From positions 3,603,501 to 3,667,500 of the forward strand of contig NC_084942.1 of NCBI RefSeq assembly GCF_958298935.1: a stretch of 64,000 nt of DNA, written 5' to 3'. This stretch comes from Phragmites australis (taxonomy: Eukaryota; Streptophyta; Magnoliopsida; Poales; Poaceae). Under the pieces are notes generated by a model. It worked only from the letters and a program-made list of their open reading frames with translations. It made no database searches and was not told the origin of the DNA. This document shows positions 33,040 through 44,559 of this stretch, piece after piece; position 1 is the stretch's first letter; every line of letters starts with the position of its first letter. Both the position numbers and the translations under genes were made by a program.

Positions 33040-34270
33040 GGTAGTGGTATACCATTTTAAGTCTGGAATATGTACACTTCAAAAAGTTTAGACATGCACA
33101 TTCTATACGTGTATATATAGGTCTGTCTATGTGTCTTTCGAATGAATTTTTTTTTGCCAAATCACTCAAATTTTAGCCGTACATCAACATCAGGATAGCT
33201 CCACAAACCACCAAATATCAGGATAGCTTTGTTGGGCCTATACAGCTATGAAACGTTTTCTTTTTCTTTTTCTGTTTCACAGATAACCAAGTTCAAGAAC
33301 ATGGGCTTCGCTGCATGATAAAAAACCGAGAAAGATATGGGCCCAAAAAATTAATGAAGACTGGAAACATCACATTACAAAAAAAAAATAGTTCTTGAAC
33401 AAAGAAAAATATCCTAATAAGGAGAAAATTGAAATTAAAATATTTTCCAAGAAATACAAAAATGAGGAAGGAGTAGTGAAATTCTAGTGAAGACAACAAA
33501 CAGAGAGATTTGTAAGCCCATACAAGGAAAAATTACGATATGATAAATAATACATACAGTAAGTTAGCACTTTAAATTAAAAATAAACCTACATTTAACC
33601 TGATTGGCAAAAATTGAAAATTCATAGGAATACTGGAATACCAGACGTTACAGTTATTGAACAAGATATTTACATTGTATGAAATCATGTTATACACTGA
33701 AAGTAACCAAGAAAGTAAGTACTTTAACTGAATCAGCATATTACCTGATAGCGTACATGTAACTTAGAAGGGTCTAATGGGGAAAAGTTACATTAGTAAA
33801 AATAACGAAACTACAATGATAGAATAACTGCAAAAATCATGTCAGCCTACCGTCACAAACAAGACATGCAATTGTGAATCACAAACTATGCCGCTTCAGA
33901 TCTATAATACAATAAACAAAATAACTGGGAAGCAAGTCTAGCAAACACTCAACCAATTTTCATGTTTTTCTCAAATAAACTAATTTTCATGTTACAAAAA
34001 ACTACAAAAAAGTACCCCAGACCATGAGTCGTGCAATTATAAATGGAGATCAAAATCCACAACCATGCTTTCTACATCCAACAACCAAATATGATCAGTT
34101 TAGCGAATACCCTAACTCAACCTAGCTAAAAGCATATCGAGGCAGATAACACAAGCATGCATCCAAGGTCAAGTTACAAGAAAAGCAAAAGGAATGCAAA
34201 CACTGACTCCCTAGAACAATATCATAAATGACAATATAAGAGAGGGAAATCTTTTTTCTAGATGGTGAGA
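33040..34270. other. Intergenic interval without genes
   Basis: AT-rich. A 68-aa minus ORF (33499-33293) is Phe-rich and random in look. No repeat structure was resolved. Confidence 0.5.
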
Positions 34271-34273
34271 GGA

Positions 34274-35689
34274 CACTACTACAGTAGGAAAATGCCATTA
34301 CACTTTCTTCCTCTGAAAATCGGTCCCTGAAACTATAAAAACTTAAACTGTAACTACGTCATTTGGTATGAGAATTAACTGAGCTTGTCCAATAAATCAA
34401 ATATTTCTGCTAATAAACAAAAACAATGAAACATATTGTTATACAAGACACGACCTGATGGAAAAAAGGCAAGCAATGCGTATATCTCAGCTAGCATAAC
34501 AAAAATAATTATAGAGGTTACATAGGTATACTGCATGCAACCATCCTCTAACTTGCAACATAATTATGCAGTAATAGAGTTATCGCTATCGGTGGTGATA
34601 TTCAGTCCCAAATCCGATGTTTTTAAGATTTTTTTTTTTTGCAATCGATGAATGAACCCCCACATCTTTTCTGACTTGTGATGACGCCATGCGGCTTCAG
34701 TGGGAGTTGAATATGGGAATGTAGCAATTTACGGACCTATGCAGTTTGTGGGAGTCGAACTCACGATCTCACCCTTTAGCAAATATTTCTTACCATCTCA
34801 CCTCACAGTCTTATCTGATGGCTATAGAGTAATTTATTCTTTTGACCTTTCCTGCTCAAATATTTGAATGATTATTTGCATATATATATGGATTTAAATG
34901 AAAAAGTTATCAACTGTAAAGTTGTACATCTCATCGAGAGATACAATTTTTATATATTATCTCCATCCGACTTCGTATGAAAAAGTTTGTCTTCAATCTG
35001 TGCAGTGTTCGATAAAACAGCCATAACTTTTGCATATGGAGTCCGATTTCGACGTTTGAGCTTTACTTTTGAAACTAACGAGGAGGTACATCTGAAAAAA
35101 ATATAGTGTTGACACTTGTACCTTTCTTGACCTTAAAAAAGGCTCAGAATACCTTTGACAGAACCTTTGAAGTTTTTGGTTAAAAATTAACTTTCTCCAA
35201 TTTGTTTAAATTTTTTAGAGACATAGTGTTACATCTGAAAATCAGTGCTACACAGACGTTCATTAATCCGAGTTACCAAACTCATGATAAAAATGTTTGA
35301 AGTTGCACTTTTCAACTTTGTAGTCCTGTGTGTTACCTTTTTAAATTATTCCTACTAGTGTTACACCAGATCTGGTAATTTACTTTGTGATCAAGTGTGT
35401 GGTTTTTTCCTTCGACAATCTTTAGATGATTATTTGGTCATCTATATGGCTTCAAATAATTTTTTTTATCAATTTTAAAGTTGTAGATCTCATCGAATAC
35501 TACAATTTTCATATAAAGTTTGTCTCTATCCGACTCCATATGAAAAAATTATGAATTTTCGAAGATTGGCTACATTTTATTATCGCTGCTGGTTAATATA
35601 ATAAAGCGGCAACGATAATCCAGTATCACGGTCGCTTATTTATGAACCGATAGTGAAAGATGAGCACAAATGACCCTTTCTATAGTAAG
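34274..35689. mobile_element. Possible non-autonomous CACTA-type element
   Basis: The left end starts CACTACTACAGTAGGAAAAT. The right end, reverse complemented, reads CTTACTATAGAAAGGGTCAT, a mutated CACTACTA-type terminus. The two ends share words around an ATCGnTATCGGT motif. Two diverged internal copies (34860-35000 and 35410-35560) carry AAAGTTGTAnATCTCATCGA and CCGACTnCnTATGAAAAA, the kind of subterminal repeat seen in grass CACTA elements. No transposase ORF. Ends are tentative. Confidence 0.45.
34700..34815 (-). repeat. Possible tRNA-derived SINE remnant
   Basis: The minus strand has a box-B-like GAGTTCGACTCCC (34743-34756). About 35 bases upstream lies an A-box-like GTGAGATGGTAAG. The spacing is that of a tRNA-type internal promoter, but no tRNA can be folded, so it is not called a tRNA gene. 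It lies inside the CACTA-like element. Confidence 0.35.
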
Positions 35690-35977
35690 ACCATTTCAAA
35701 GAAACACAATCAATCGATCAAAATCAGACATGATTTAAAGTTTAAATATTCTTAAATCTCAACGAAAATCCATGAGACATGCTCTCCATCTCCATGTATC
35801 TGTAATTTCTACCATACACGATATCTATGAGCAATTGAACAAAAACACATCTGGAAAAAAATAACAAAGAACGTCATGCGGTATCACACAACACATACAC
35901 ATTTTTTTGGAAACGAACTGACAGAAAAATTACTTATTATATTAAATAGAAAGTAGTCATACCCGGGGAAGAAAAAA

Positions 35978-36823
35978 AAGGGAAAAATGCAAAAACCCTC
36001 CCAAAAGTCATTTGGATTTTGACTCCCCCCCCCCCCAAAAGTTGTTTTGTTGCAAAAAAACCCCAAAGGTTTGGTTTTGTTGCAAAAACACCCCCAAAAA
36101 TTAAAAAAATTAAAACAATCACAAAAAATTCTAAAAAAACTAGAGACAATTCTAAGACCTTTTGTGAAATTTGTTTTCAAAAATAATATCATTTGCATCA
36201 TATTTTATGGAGAGGAAGTTTGAAAAAAAGAAGGAAAACGTGCAGCTCATTTATTAATTCTAGTTAAATGCATAGTTAATTATTTACTAATCCAAAAATT
36301 ATGAAACCAATTTTTTTAGTCTTATTACATGATCCTCTATCTTATAAAAATACATGAAATCTTGAAATAGTTATTGTAACGTGCATGATTGAGTAAATGT
36401 GTTGCAAATAGATTAATTCATAACTAATCCATAACACTCCCAAAATTAGTGAAACCACTTTTATTAGTTTACTTAAATAATTATTTGTGTAGGAAAAATA
36501 ATGGTAGACATGACAAAGTTAAAATAACATGAGTTAATAAATGAGCTGCACATTTTTCTTTGTTTTTTTCCAAAATTACTCTCCATGAAATATGATGCAA
36601 AGGATATTATTTTTGAAAAAAAATTCACATAAGGTCTTATAATTGTCTCTAGTTTTTTTAGAACTTTTTTGTGATTTTATTTTATTTATTTTTTAATTTT
36701 TGGAGGTTTTTTTGCAACAAAGTCAAACTTTTGGGGGGTTTTTTTTTGCAACAAAAACAACTTTTGGAGGAGAAAGTCAAAATCCAAGTGACTTTTGGGG
36801 TTTTTTTTTTTTGCATTTTTCCC
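35978..36823. mobile_element. Mutator-like foldback element with about 300-bp inverted repeats
   Basis: The left arm (35978-36260) and right arm (36540-36823) are inverted copies. They share GGGAAAAATGCAAAAA ends, AAAAGTTGTTTTGTTGCAAA, AAACTAGAGACAATT and GTGCAGCTCATTTATTAA. The flanks AAGAAAAAA (35969-35977) and AACAAAAAA (36824-36832) match at 8 of 9 positions, suiting a 9-bp Mutator-type duplication, though they are A-rich. No ORF of note. The interior (36240-36540) is shared with 13204-13470. Confidence 0.7.
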
Positions 36824-36919
36824 AACAAAAAAAGCAGTTTGACCAAAGGATGTTCAGACCAAAGAAGGAAGCCTACACCTCTAAAAAGGCTTCCTAAGCG
36901 TTGTGCTCCGGCAAGTGCC

Positions 36920-37450
36920 TAGAGAACTGCCTCTTTTTTAATCTTTTGAGTAATTAGATGTGTGGATTCGCTCCATTGTCCCAAATACTCTTCGGTCGTG
37001 CTCATTCCAAATTTCCCAGCAGTTAGATTGATGAGCGATTTGAAACCCTTTTTCGAAACGTCTTGGAAGGTAGCTAAAGTTGTCCACCACTGGAGGGTGC
37101 TCATTGTAGTTGGCCATGAGGTCGGTTGTAATGCCGGCTGCACAATCCATTGCGCGAGGAAGTCCCAGATGCGTCTAGAAAATCTACATTCCGCAGACAG
37201 ATGATGGTTTGATTCCAGGACTCTCCTACAAAGCAGACATGACGAATTGTGAGGCCATCATCTCGAAGTTAGTCTGTCCGCAGTCCATAATTTGTTATGG
37301 ATTGCAAGCCATGCAAAGAGTTTGCACTTCGACGGTGCCCAGGCTTTCTAGATGAGAGATAGAAAGTCTGTTTCCATGGATCCTTAAAATTGCGCTTTGT
37401 AGACAGATGCCACTGAATATTGGCCGTTCTTCTGACGGACAGAGATTGGC
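36920..37450 (-). mobile_element. LINE relic (zf-RVT and C-terminal part)
   Basis: On the minus strand, broken frames give the typical LINE tail: a Cys/His zf-RVT zone near 37200-37340, then GFKSLINLTAGKFGMSTTEE or, in the other frame, NCWEIWNEHDRRVFG (37030-36960). Several stops. No poly-A tail is obvious. Confidence 0.65.
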
Positions 37451-37555
37451 TGTGTGCATATTCAGATTAGAGGCTAGTTCGGATGCAGGGGCTAGGATGA
37501 GTTTTTCGTATTATCTAGAAAATGAGCTGCCTGATCGGGTACTCCAAAATCTAAA
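37430..37555. repeat. Short duplicated segment, copy 1
   Basis: GGATGCAGGGGCTAGGATGA and TTATCTAGAAAATGAGC and CGCCTGATCGGG-like words recur in the same order at 60010-60105. Likely two copies of one unclassified repeat. Confidence 0.65.
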
Positions 37556-37712
37556 TGCGTAGAAAGCAAGCAAACTCTAACAGGTCGAAGTAGTTGAGAG
37601 AGGAGCACCGCTGCACGCGATGACCTTCAGGAGGATGCCATGAGAAATTATTAGAGTTCTACATGTTCCTCAGCGATACGACTAACTGAACTTTTACAAG
37701 CTACTGCAAGAC

Positions 37713-38197
37713 TGTTAGCGTTAATCTTGACTTGTACGTGTTGCTGTCGATCGAGTCTTCCGTAGTGATCCTGTCCGGGCTAGCAGTACGCTTTTGTTAG
37801 TTGAGTCAGTTGTGTGCATGTGTTAGTGGGCTTGTAATCGGCCGAGTCGTGCGTGGAGTGCATGCACGTTCGTGTGTTAGTGGGTGCTGCTTAGTGTGTT
37901 CATGGCTGAGTCGTGGCTCACGCAGCTAGTGCATGTGCGTGCCAATTTAAGCGTAGTCTGTGCAGCGCCGTGGTGAGTGTGTGAGCATTCGTGAAGTGAA
38001 ATACAAGTGAAAGCTCTGATGTGCAGAGCCATAAAACTCCCGGCTGTGCGTGTGTTTTCTCGAGCTTGTTTAGTGCCAATGTTTTGCTAGCTTCTCTACA
38101 GTGTCTGTGTTTCCAAGTGCTACGTAGCATTGAGTTTCAGTCTGTGTTCAAGTGTTAGCTTCCTTTTCTGTGTGCGTGTGTGTGAGCTGGGCCAGCA
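37713..38197. repeat. Solo LTR (485 bp) with 5-bp target duplication
   Basis: Starts TGTTAGCG, ends GGGCCAGCA, and is flanked on both sides by AAGAC (37708-37712 and 38198-38202). No partner LTR or interior is present. The interior text (GAAATACAAGTGAAAGCTC, CTCTACAGTGTCTGTG) suits a Copia LTR. Recombination between the two LTRs of a former element is the simplest explanation. Confidence 0.7.
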
Positions 38198-38588
38198 AAG
38201 ACTACCGATTGTTGCAGTCATGGTGGTACAAGTTAATTTCTGACACAGGTTGCATGGCTACGGAAAAAGATCGCCTTACAGGCACAAATAACTCCATTAA
38301 CATGGTGGTGTAACGAAGACAATCCAGCATCAAGGAAAAGTATCTGCACTAGACTGAGTCTGCATATTGCTGGCCAACTGCAATTATCCTACGTCGAGTC
38401 CCCATGATGAGCGATCTCAACCATACTGAATGTTATCGTGACAAATATTTCTCTGTATCTATTCCTGAATTTTCTTTTTAACTATTCCACTACAAGTACA
38501 GGGCGATGTTATATGAGTATGCAAAGACTACCTCGTGAAAGATGTCTCCACGACAATCAGTCAAGAAAATTCACAGTGATTTTCTTGA

Positions 38589-41126
38589 CTAACCTTCAAC
38601 TTTCTTGGACCTCTTTGGGAAAAGCTCACGCCCATTGAGAAGAACCTCTTGGTGCATCTTCTCCCATGTTTCACCAAACCGGCTATGGAATTTATCCTGG
38701 AACCACACCTTGATCTCAGGATAGAGAAAATATGGATCAACATTCCATTCATCCCTTACTGCTGCCCGGCTGTCGATTAACTTTTTCTTCATCCTGCTAA
38801 GAAGATCTCCAACTCTTCTTTGGCTGACAGACCCCAAGACAACAGATGGTGACAGTGCCAGCATATCCTTAACATCCCTTACACATGGCAAGACGTCCCC
38901 TTTAAGCAAAGAGTATGCAAATACCTGGAACTGACTGGTGCGGTCTTTGATAGGTAAACTATGCAAGGGAAGCTGCCAATTATATCGAGAAAAGATCGGA
39001 CTAACATAACAGTATACTATGTCATTCAGGGGGTCATAATAGGATTTTGAATCTTCCAATGGTGCAGAGAAGGTGCACAGAGAACTAGCATATTTTATAA
39101 GCCATCCTGGCTTAATAGTAGTTACACCATGCATGTATGACCTCTTTGTATTAAGTAGCTCTGAGTAAACTACAAGTTCTGGTGCAATTCGGGCAACTGA
39201 AGGGTGGAGATATATGGTGTCATTAAGCGCGCAAGATTGATAACGAACAGCTTGGGCCTTTCGATCATCTTCTGATAACCTGAAATATGTGTGATTCCTC
39301 CTTGCAACCCTATCAGCCCACCCAGCACAAATTCCTTGCCCTAGAAGTTCCTCTTCATTCATTTGCAATGGTCTTTTACTGGACTCAGTCCTCCAGGCCT
39401 GTTCAACATCCTCAGAATCCCTGAAACTCCAAGCAAATTCCTCACAAGTTTTGCTATGATGAAATATTAACCGGAGAAGCTGCTTTCTCAATTTTGACAT
39501 CTCTTCCATTGTTTTGAGATGAAGTGAGTTGACTCTGCAGAATTCCACTGGGTTTTCTGACAACTCAAATAACTGTAGGGCATGGGCAATGGTTAAAGCA
39601 TCACTGCCAGGGTTAGAAGAGTTTTCCTGCGCCTCTCTGACCATGGCCTTGAGCTTCTTCTGTCTCTTCCTTTCCTGTGGGTCATTAACTTCCGGATCAG
39701 TGTTGTTTTCTTTTGATTCACCATTACTATCACATTCATCCAGCTGCTTGAGAAAAGGATTAGTAAAAGTCAAAGCTGATGCAGCAGGGGCAGCATATCC
39801 CAATATGAAGTTAGATCTAGCAAAGTCTTGCCGGCTCTTATGAACTTAATTACTGTCAGAAGAAGACGAGAATGTCGTGGGCTCATGGGGTATTGCGCCA
39901 TGGCCTTTCCCATTGATGTAAGTCTGCCCAGGCTATCAAGTGCTTCCAATGTCCTTAAGCAACGCTCAGCTTCAACCAAAGTTTCCTGGTTAGGAGGCGT
40001 AGGGAAAGGAAAGTTCTCAACCTGAAATTTATCATATGCTGCATATTAGCACCCAAAAAGGAACCACATCAGAAAAGGGGATGTTCTGACAGAGATGAGT
40101 AACTTTTACGCTCATTACCTTATCAATAGCCATAAACTTGAGCATAAGCACAATGCCTTCGACTGGAATTTTCTTGATCTCAGGTTCAGCAAATTCAGGA
40201 AATAAATCATCTTTACCGTATGCAGCAGCTGAGTAGAGACGATAACAGTGCCCAGGCCCTGTTCTTCCAGCTCTCCCAGCACGCTGGGACGCTAATGCCT
40301 TGCCTATCCACTGGACTTCATAACTTGACATCCTAGTAGCATGGTCGTAATTCTTAACCTTTTCTTTCCCAGTATCGACTATATATTTTATGCCAGTAAT
40401 TGTTAAAGAGGTTTCTGCAACATTATAGTTGCCACCACAACTAATCTTTCCCCTTCAGGAATATCCTGAAACACTTGAAGCTTCTGCGAAGCTGGTAACA
40501 TTGCATAAAGTGGCAAGACACGGAGTTTACCATGTAAAACCGGCTTATGTTCTGTACAGTGACTGAAACAACGACCAGAAGGACTGGACTTTTCTTCTCT
40601 TGTAGCATCACTCGATTCTCGACACTTATATGCATCACCTGAGATCTTGTGCTTCCTATTGCACGGGACCAGTGTTGTACACAACCGTCAGAAAAACAAA
40701 CAAAGCGTCATAATAAACATATATGATTCTGTGCAAAATAAGTTAAGGGTAGCATACTGCAAAATCTCGATGCTTTCAGCTTGCAGCAGCTTCTTTTCCT
40801 TTTCTTCCTGGGAAAAACGAGAACCCGCATAGCTTTAAATACCGAACCAAAAAAAAAAAGATGCTAACTGGCAAGGCAAAGTAGGCACACCTCCAATTTC
40901 TGCCACTTTTTTAGCTTACTCTTGCTCATCTTGGGGTCCTCTTTTTTCTTGTCTTTCTTGCCATCCTGGCAATTCAGAGGCTACAGAGCTCACACAGGCT
41001 CATCCCAACTAGTGTCGCATAGAAAAATCAAGGAATTGGTCCAAGTAAAATCGACGTTACCATGGCTTTCTCCTGCGCTTTGTTCTTCCTCTTGCAGGGC
41101 AAAATCAGCGTGTTGCTATCTTCCAT
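38589..41126 (-). pseudogene. DEAH13: DEAH-box RNA helicase DEAH13/DHX37 (Ecm16/Dhr1 type), internally deleted copy
   Basis: The intact enzyme remodels pre-rRNA in the nucleolus during small-subunit biogenesis. Minus strand. Exon 1 is 41126-41061 (MEDSNTLILPCKRKNKAQEK). Exon 2 is 40965-40891 (KMSKSKLKKWQKLE). Exon 3 is 40807-40758 (EEKEKKLLQAESIEIL). All have good splice sites and matching phases. The next coding, from about 40735, is already the second RecA domain (LPLYAMLPASQ, then QRAGRAGRTGPGHCYRLYS at about 40275). The P-loop and DEAH motifs are gone. A 2-nt frameshift lies near 40430. The exon ending 40119 splices to 40021. A second frameshift lies near 39835. The rest (39803-38589) carries the HA2/OB-fold C-terminus (VVYSELLNTKRSYMHG) to a natural stop. 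It cannot encode an active helicase. Confidence 0.88.
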
Positions 41127-41139
41127 GCTTGATCTGCAA

Positions 41140-42632
41140 ATGCTGCAATCTCAAACAAAGCTCACAGACAGAGGCCGGCTGAGGCCAGGGGCGGACTTAG
41201 CGTTGGGCATGGGTGCTCAGTTGAACACCCAATCCTTCTTCCCTTCTGGAAAATTTGGATTCGATGGCTCACAAAGCAGGTAGGAGATCTATCTCCCAGA
41301 AGAAGAAAAACTGCATCCAAGCAAGTTAGGGTTCATTGCAACGAAAGAAAACAACCCTGAATTGGGATGGATCAACAATCCAATCCAGTCCCAGTGTTGA
41401 GGGGCAAGTACGACGTGGGGAGGCCGGAAGCCCAGCATGATTACTATCTCCACTTCAAACAAATAAATTTCTTTTGCGATACTACTTTTACGACACCATG
41501 TAGTGTAATCGACGCACGGTACTAATAATGTTAGATGCTTAAGAAAAGAAAGTATTAATTAATATATAAAAATTATAATTTTTAATGCAAACAAAAAATA
41601 CATATATTTAAACATGATTCACTATCTTGTCAGCACTAATATAAGTAACGGTGTTTAAGTAAATACATTGTCCTCTACCTAAGTAGATGTATTAGTGTAG
41701 TTGAGGAAAAAATCATTTTTTTGTGACCACTTTCTCTAAGCATTCCATTGTATATGCCCTTATAAGTGCATATAAATGGATATATGCATGTGCATCTATT
41801 TATAAGGGGCGTCAAATATTGTAATTACATATAAATGATAATCCTCATTAATTTCTAACTATAATCTGACTAACTTATGTTATATAAGAGTCATTTATAA
41901 GCTGTACAATCAACTTGGAAGCATATAAACTAGTCTGTAAATATTTTTACAACAATTTGCAAGTACAATTCAAAGTCTCGCAATGTCCTATCGATAATTT
42001 TTGAAGGACAAGAGCCCAATCAAAAGGTTTGGCTTTGTCTGTTGATTAACAGCTCCATTTAAGACAAACAAAATACAAAAAGTTGTGTTTGCCCACATCA
42101 AGCCGAAGCTCTCGTACTATCATTTCACCAAGAGGGAAATTGTTGGTTAATTATTTTTTTACGTTGGTTAATTATTTTTTTACGATGGTTAGAAGGTCAT
42201 ATATGTATATCTGTATATTTAAAATATTTTGCAAAGCTATTTTAATATATACTTTTACTAATACTAGCCCATCAACCCGTACACTTGCACGAGTTAGCAA
42301 TGTAAAGGTTAGATATTTTGTTGTCTTTTATACTTTATATTGAAAGCATGCTTATACTGAGAATATATCAAATTCTTAATTTTCATTTATATGTTCTGCA
42401 AATAGAAATCTGAATTTTATTCGGAAATATTGAAAATTCCTCTTGGTTTAAACAGTGCACATACCTCCTCATAAGGCCGGCCCATTAGTCACCAGTCCAG
42501 CAGCACTTTTACTTGATAAACACCTAGCACAAAATTGCAGATTATATGGCGTATTATAATTCAAGGTTTGTGGGAGAAAATTGCAGGAGACGAAAACACC
42601 TAGCAGAAGGATTTGTCGAGACCTAGCAGATT
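41140..42632. other. Intergenic left flank of the Gypsy insertion
   Basis: Holds the former 5' region of the DEAH13 copy (41140-41420) and then AT-rich sequence. At 42150-42185 a 22-bp word around GGTTAATTATTTTTTTACG is repeated in tandem. No gene is supported. AGATT at 42628-42632 is the left target duplication of the Gypsy element. Confidence 0.5.
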
Positions 42633-43016
42633 TGTCGGAGAGTGAACTCCTGTCGCAGGGATCCCGAGAGACCCCTCTTTAGAGATTCGGCCGGGGGGAT
42701 GATCCTAGAAAAGCTTGTACGGGAAAAAAAGCGGGAACGGAAGTAAATGCGCTGGCTTGCGGGTACACCGGGTTTTTGAACAGGTTCGGGCCGCGCGGGG
42801 GCGTAACACCCTACTCCTGTATGAGTGTTATATCTATCCTTGAAGGGGATCCTTCAAGGATATATCTGGTTCTCCAAGGAGAGCTGTTTACAAAGAGCTG
42901 GAGGCTCTTATGTTCTAGCTAGCTGGTCTCTTGATCGTCTTGCGATCGGGGGCTGTTGTTTTCTTGTTCTTCGACTGACTCTCCTCTCCTCCTTCTTCGG
43001 TGTCCTCCATCCTTTC

Positions 43017-43024
43017 CTTTTATA
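43017..43024 (-). promoter_or_regulatory. TATA box in 3' LTR
   Basis: The minus strand reads CTATAAAAGGAAAGG. The identical box is at 55878-55885 in the 5' LTR, where it would drive element transcription. Confidence 0.65.
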
Positions 43025-43523
43025 GATGCGCCGACCTCGACATATCCTGAATGGGAAAGAGGGGACGCGAATGCCCAGGTGCCACGGAGAAAGGCGTAAT
43101 CATTTCATTTTGGCGAAGTGACAGGGGCGGTGGAGGAAGGCGGCGTGTATTCGACCACCAGCCGCTGCGGAAGCTTCGGGGTGCTCTGAAAAGGGCCCAC
43201 CGGACAGCCTCAGAGGTGCCCGGTGCGCCCACCCTGTCTTGTTCTCCTGCCAGGGCAGGGTGGCAGGCCGAGCGCTTCGATTCTGGCGACGTTATCCCGA
43301 GGCGCGCAGGCGAAAACGGGACGGGACCCGTGCATTTAATGGACCCACGCCCCCCTGCCATTGCATGGCAGGGTCTGACACTGGGGCGTGGGCAGCCGAG
43401 AATGTCAGGATGTCAGAATGTCAGGCCACGCGCGCCTATTAAATGCGGCATCGGGCCCTTGACTGGATGACACCCTGACGACGGGGCCCTTCGAGTCTTT
43501 GAACGAGCTTGCGCGAACCTTCG

Positions 43524-43940
43524 GGGGACCGAGTCCTCGGGGGCTGCCACGTGCAGCCCCGAGCACTCTCTCCCGAGCACTTCAGCGGGACCTTCGGGGC
43601 ACCGAGTCCTCGGGGGCTGCCACGTGCAGCCCCGAGCACTCTCTCCCGAGCACTTCAGCGGGACCTTCGGGGCACCGAGTCTTCGGGGGCTGCCACGTGC
43701 AGCCCCGAGCACTCTCTCCCGAGCACTTCAGCGGGACCTTCGGGGCACCGAGTCCTCGGGGGCTGCCACGTGCAGCCCCGAGCACTCTCTCCCGAGCACT
43801 TCAGCGGGACCTTCGGGGCACCGAGTCCTCGGGGGCTGCCACGTGCAGCCCCGAGCACTCTCTCCCGAGCACTTCAGCGGGACCTTCGGGGCACCGAGTC
43901 CTCGGGGGCTGCCACGTGCAGCCCCGAGCACTCTCTCCCG
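43524..43940. repeat. Tandem array of 73-bp units, each with a G-box
   Basis: 417 bp, about 5.7 units. CACGTG occurs at 43548, 43621, 43694, 43767, 43840 and 43913, exactly 73 bp apart. In each unit it is centred in an inverted repeat (CGGGGGCTGC before, GCAGCCCCG after). Units are nearly identical: one reads GAGTCTTCGG instead of GAGTCCTCGG, and the first begins GGGGACC. It lies in the U3 part of the LTR. Long ORFs here only reflect 73 not being a multiple of three in GC-rich repeats. Confidence 0.95.
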
Positions 43941-44038
43941 AGCACTCGGTTTCTACCTATCTTGCAGGGTGGTGATATGTGGTGGACGGCCGGTCTGGCC
44001 TCGGGACTTAGGGACCCCTGGTTCTAAATACACCGACA

Positions 44039-44055
44039 GTAGCCCCCGGGCCCGC
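44039..44055 (-). other. Polypurine tract of Tat element
   Basis: The minus strand reads CGGGCCCGGGGGCTAC immediately before the 3' LTR start TGTCGG. This is the G-rich primer site for plus-strand DNA synthesis. Confidence 0.65.
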
Positions 44056-44395
44056 TGGCAGTCGATGGGACGGAGACTGCGAATGGGCCCTTCGTCGCGA
44101 CCGAGGCCAAGGCTGGCCGGACGCCATGTGGCAAGCTTTCGAGAGGTGGTCCCTGCGGATTTTAGACATCAAGTATGCCCCAACGGGAAAATGAGTGGAC
44201 GCGTGTCCACTCAACTTCCGAAGGGCACGATAATCATACGGGCGGCCCGCGCGGTCGCCGCGCAGATCGAGGAAAAATACGCCTGGCAACCGCTGACATC
44301 GCGCGATCGGCGGGAGATTCGCCTGACAGTTGCGTCGACCGAGGCGACGTTTCGCCGAGCGAACCGTCCGGGGCGGCAGTTTTTGAATTTTGAGA

Positions 44396-44432
44396 TATAA
44401 AAGGGGGAATGGATCGGTCCGTTCCCCTTTTT
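44396..44432 (+). promoter_or_regulatory. TATA box and dyad of the antisense gene
   Basis: TATAAAAG at 44396-44403 lies on the plus strand, about 160 bp before the ATG at 44560. It is followed directly by an inverted repeat (GGGGAATGGA, then TCCGTTCCCC) that spans the expected transcription start. 44433-44559 is a C/T-rich leader. Confidence 0.6.
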
Positions 44433-44559
44433 CACGCTCTTTCGCACCCGTGCTCCTGCTTCCTTTGCGCTTCGAAGCCCCTAGGAAATTCCCAGGCGAC
44501 CGGAGCGTTCTTCCTTCTCTCTCTCTTCACCACCAAAAAACGCCTTCCACTCCGCTGAG

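Larger units (their letters stand above)
42633..44038 (-). repeat. 3' LTR of Tat element (1406 bp, with repeat array)
   Basis: Identical by eye to 55494-56482 except for the 417-bp array at 43524-43940 and one C/T difference (43990 against 56434). ORFs inside it (43020-43470) recur at exactly +12861 and are non-coding LTR sequence. Confidence 0.93.

Noticed and set aside
34743..34756. tRNA gene on the minus strand
   Set aside because: Only box-A-like and box-B-like words are present. No cloverleaf or acceptor stem could be drawn.
43020..43470. ORFs of 113 and 139 aa, repeated at 55881-56331
   Set aside because: Both pairs lie inside the LTRs and are identical because the LTRs are. No domain is seen.
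43524..43940. CRISPR-like array
   Set aside because: The units are directly adjacent tandem repeats with no unique spacers, inside a plant LTR.
43499..44400. Overlapping long plus-strand ORFs and repeated 67-aa minus ORFs
   Set aside because: They are products of the 73-bp GC-rich tandem array. The same peptide recurs every 73 bp in shifted frames, and the region is an LTR.
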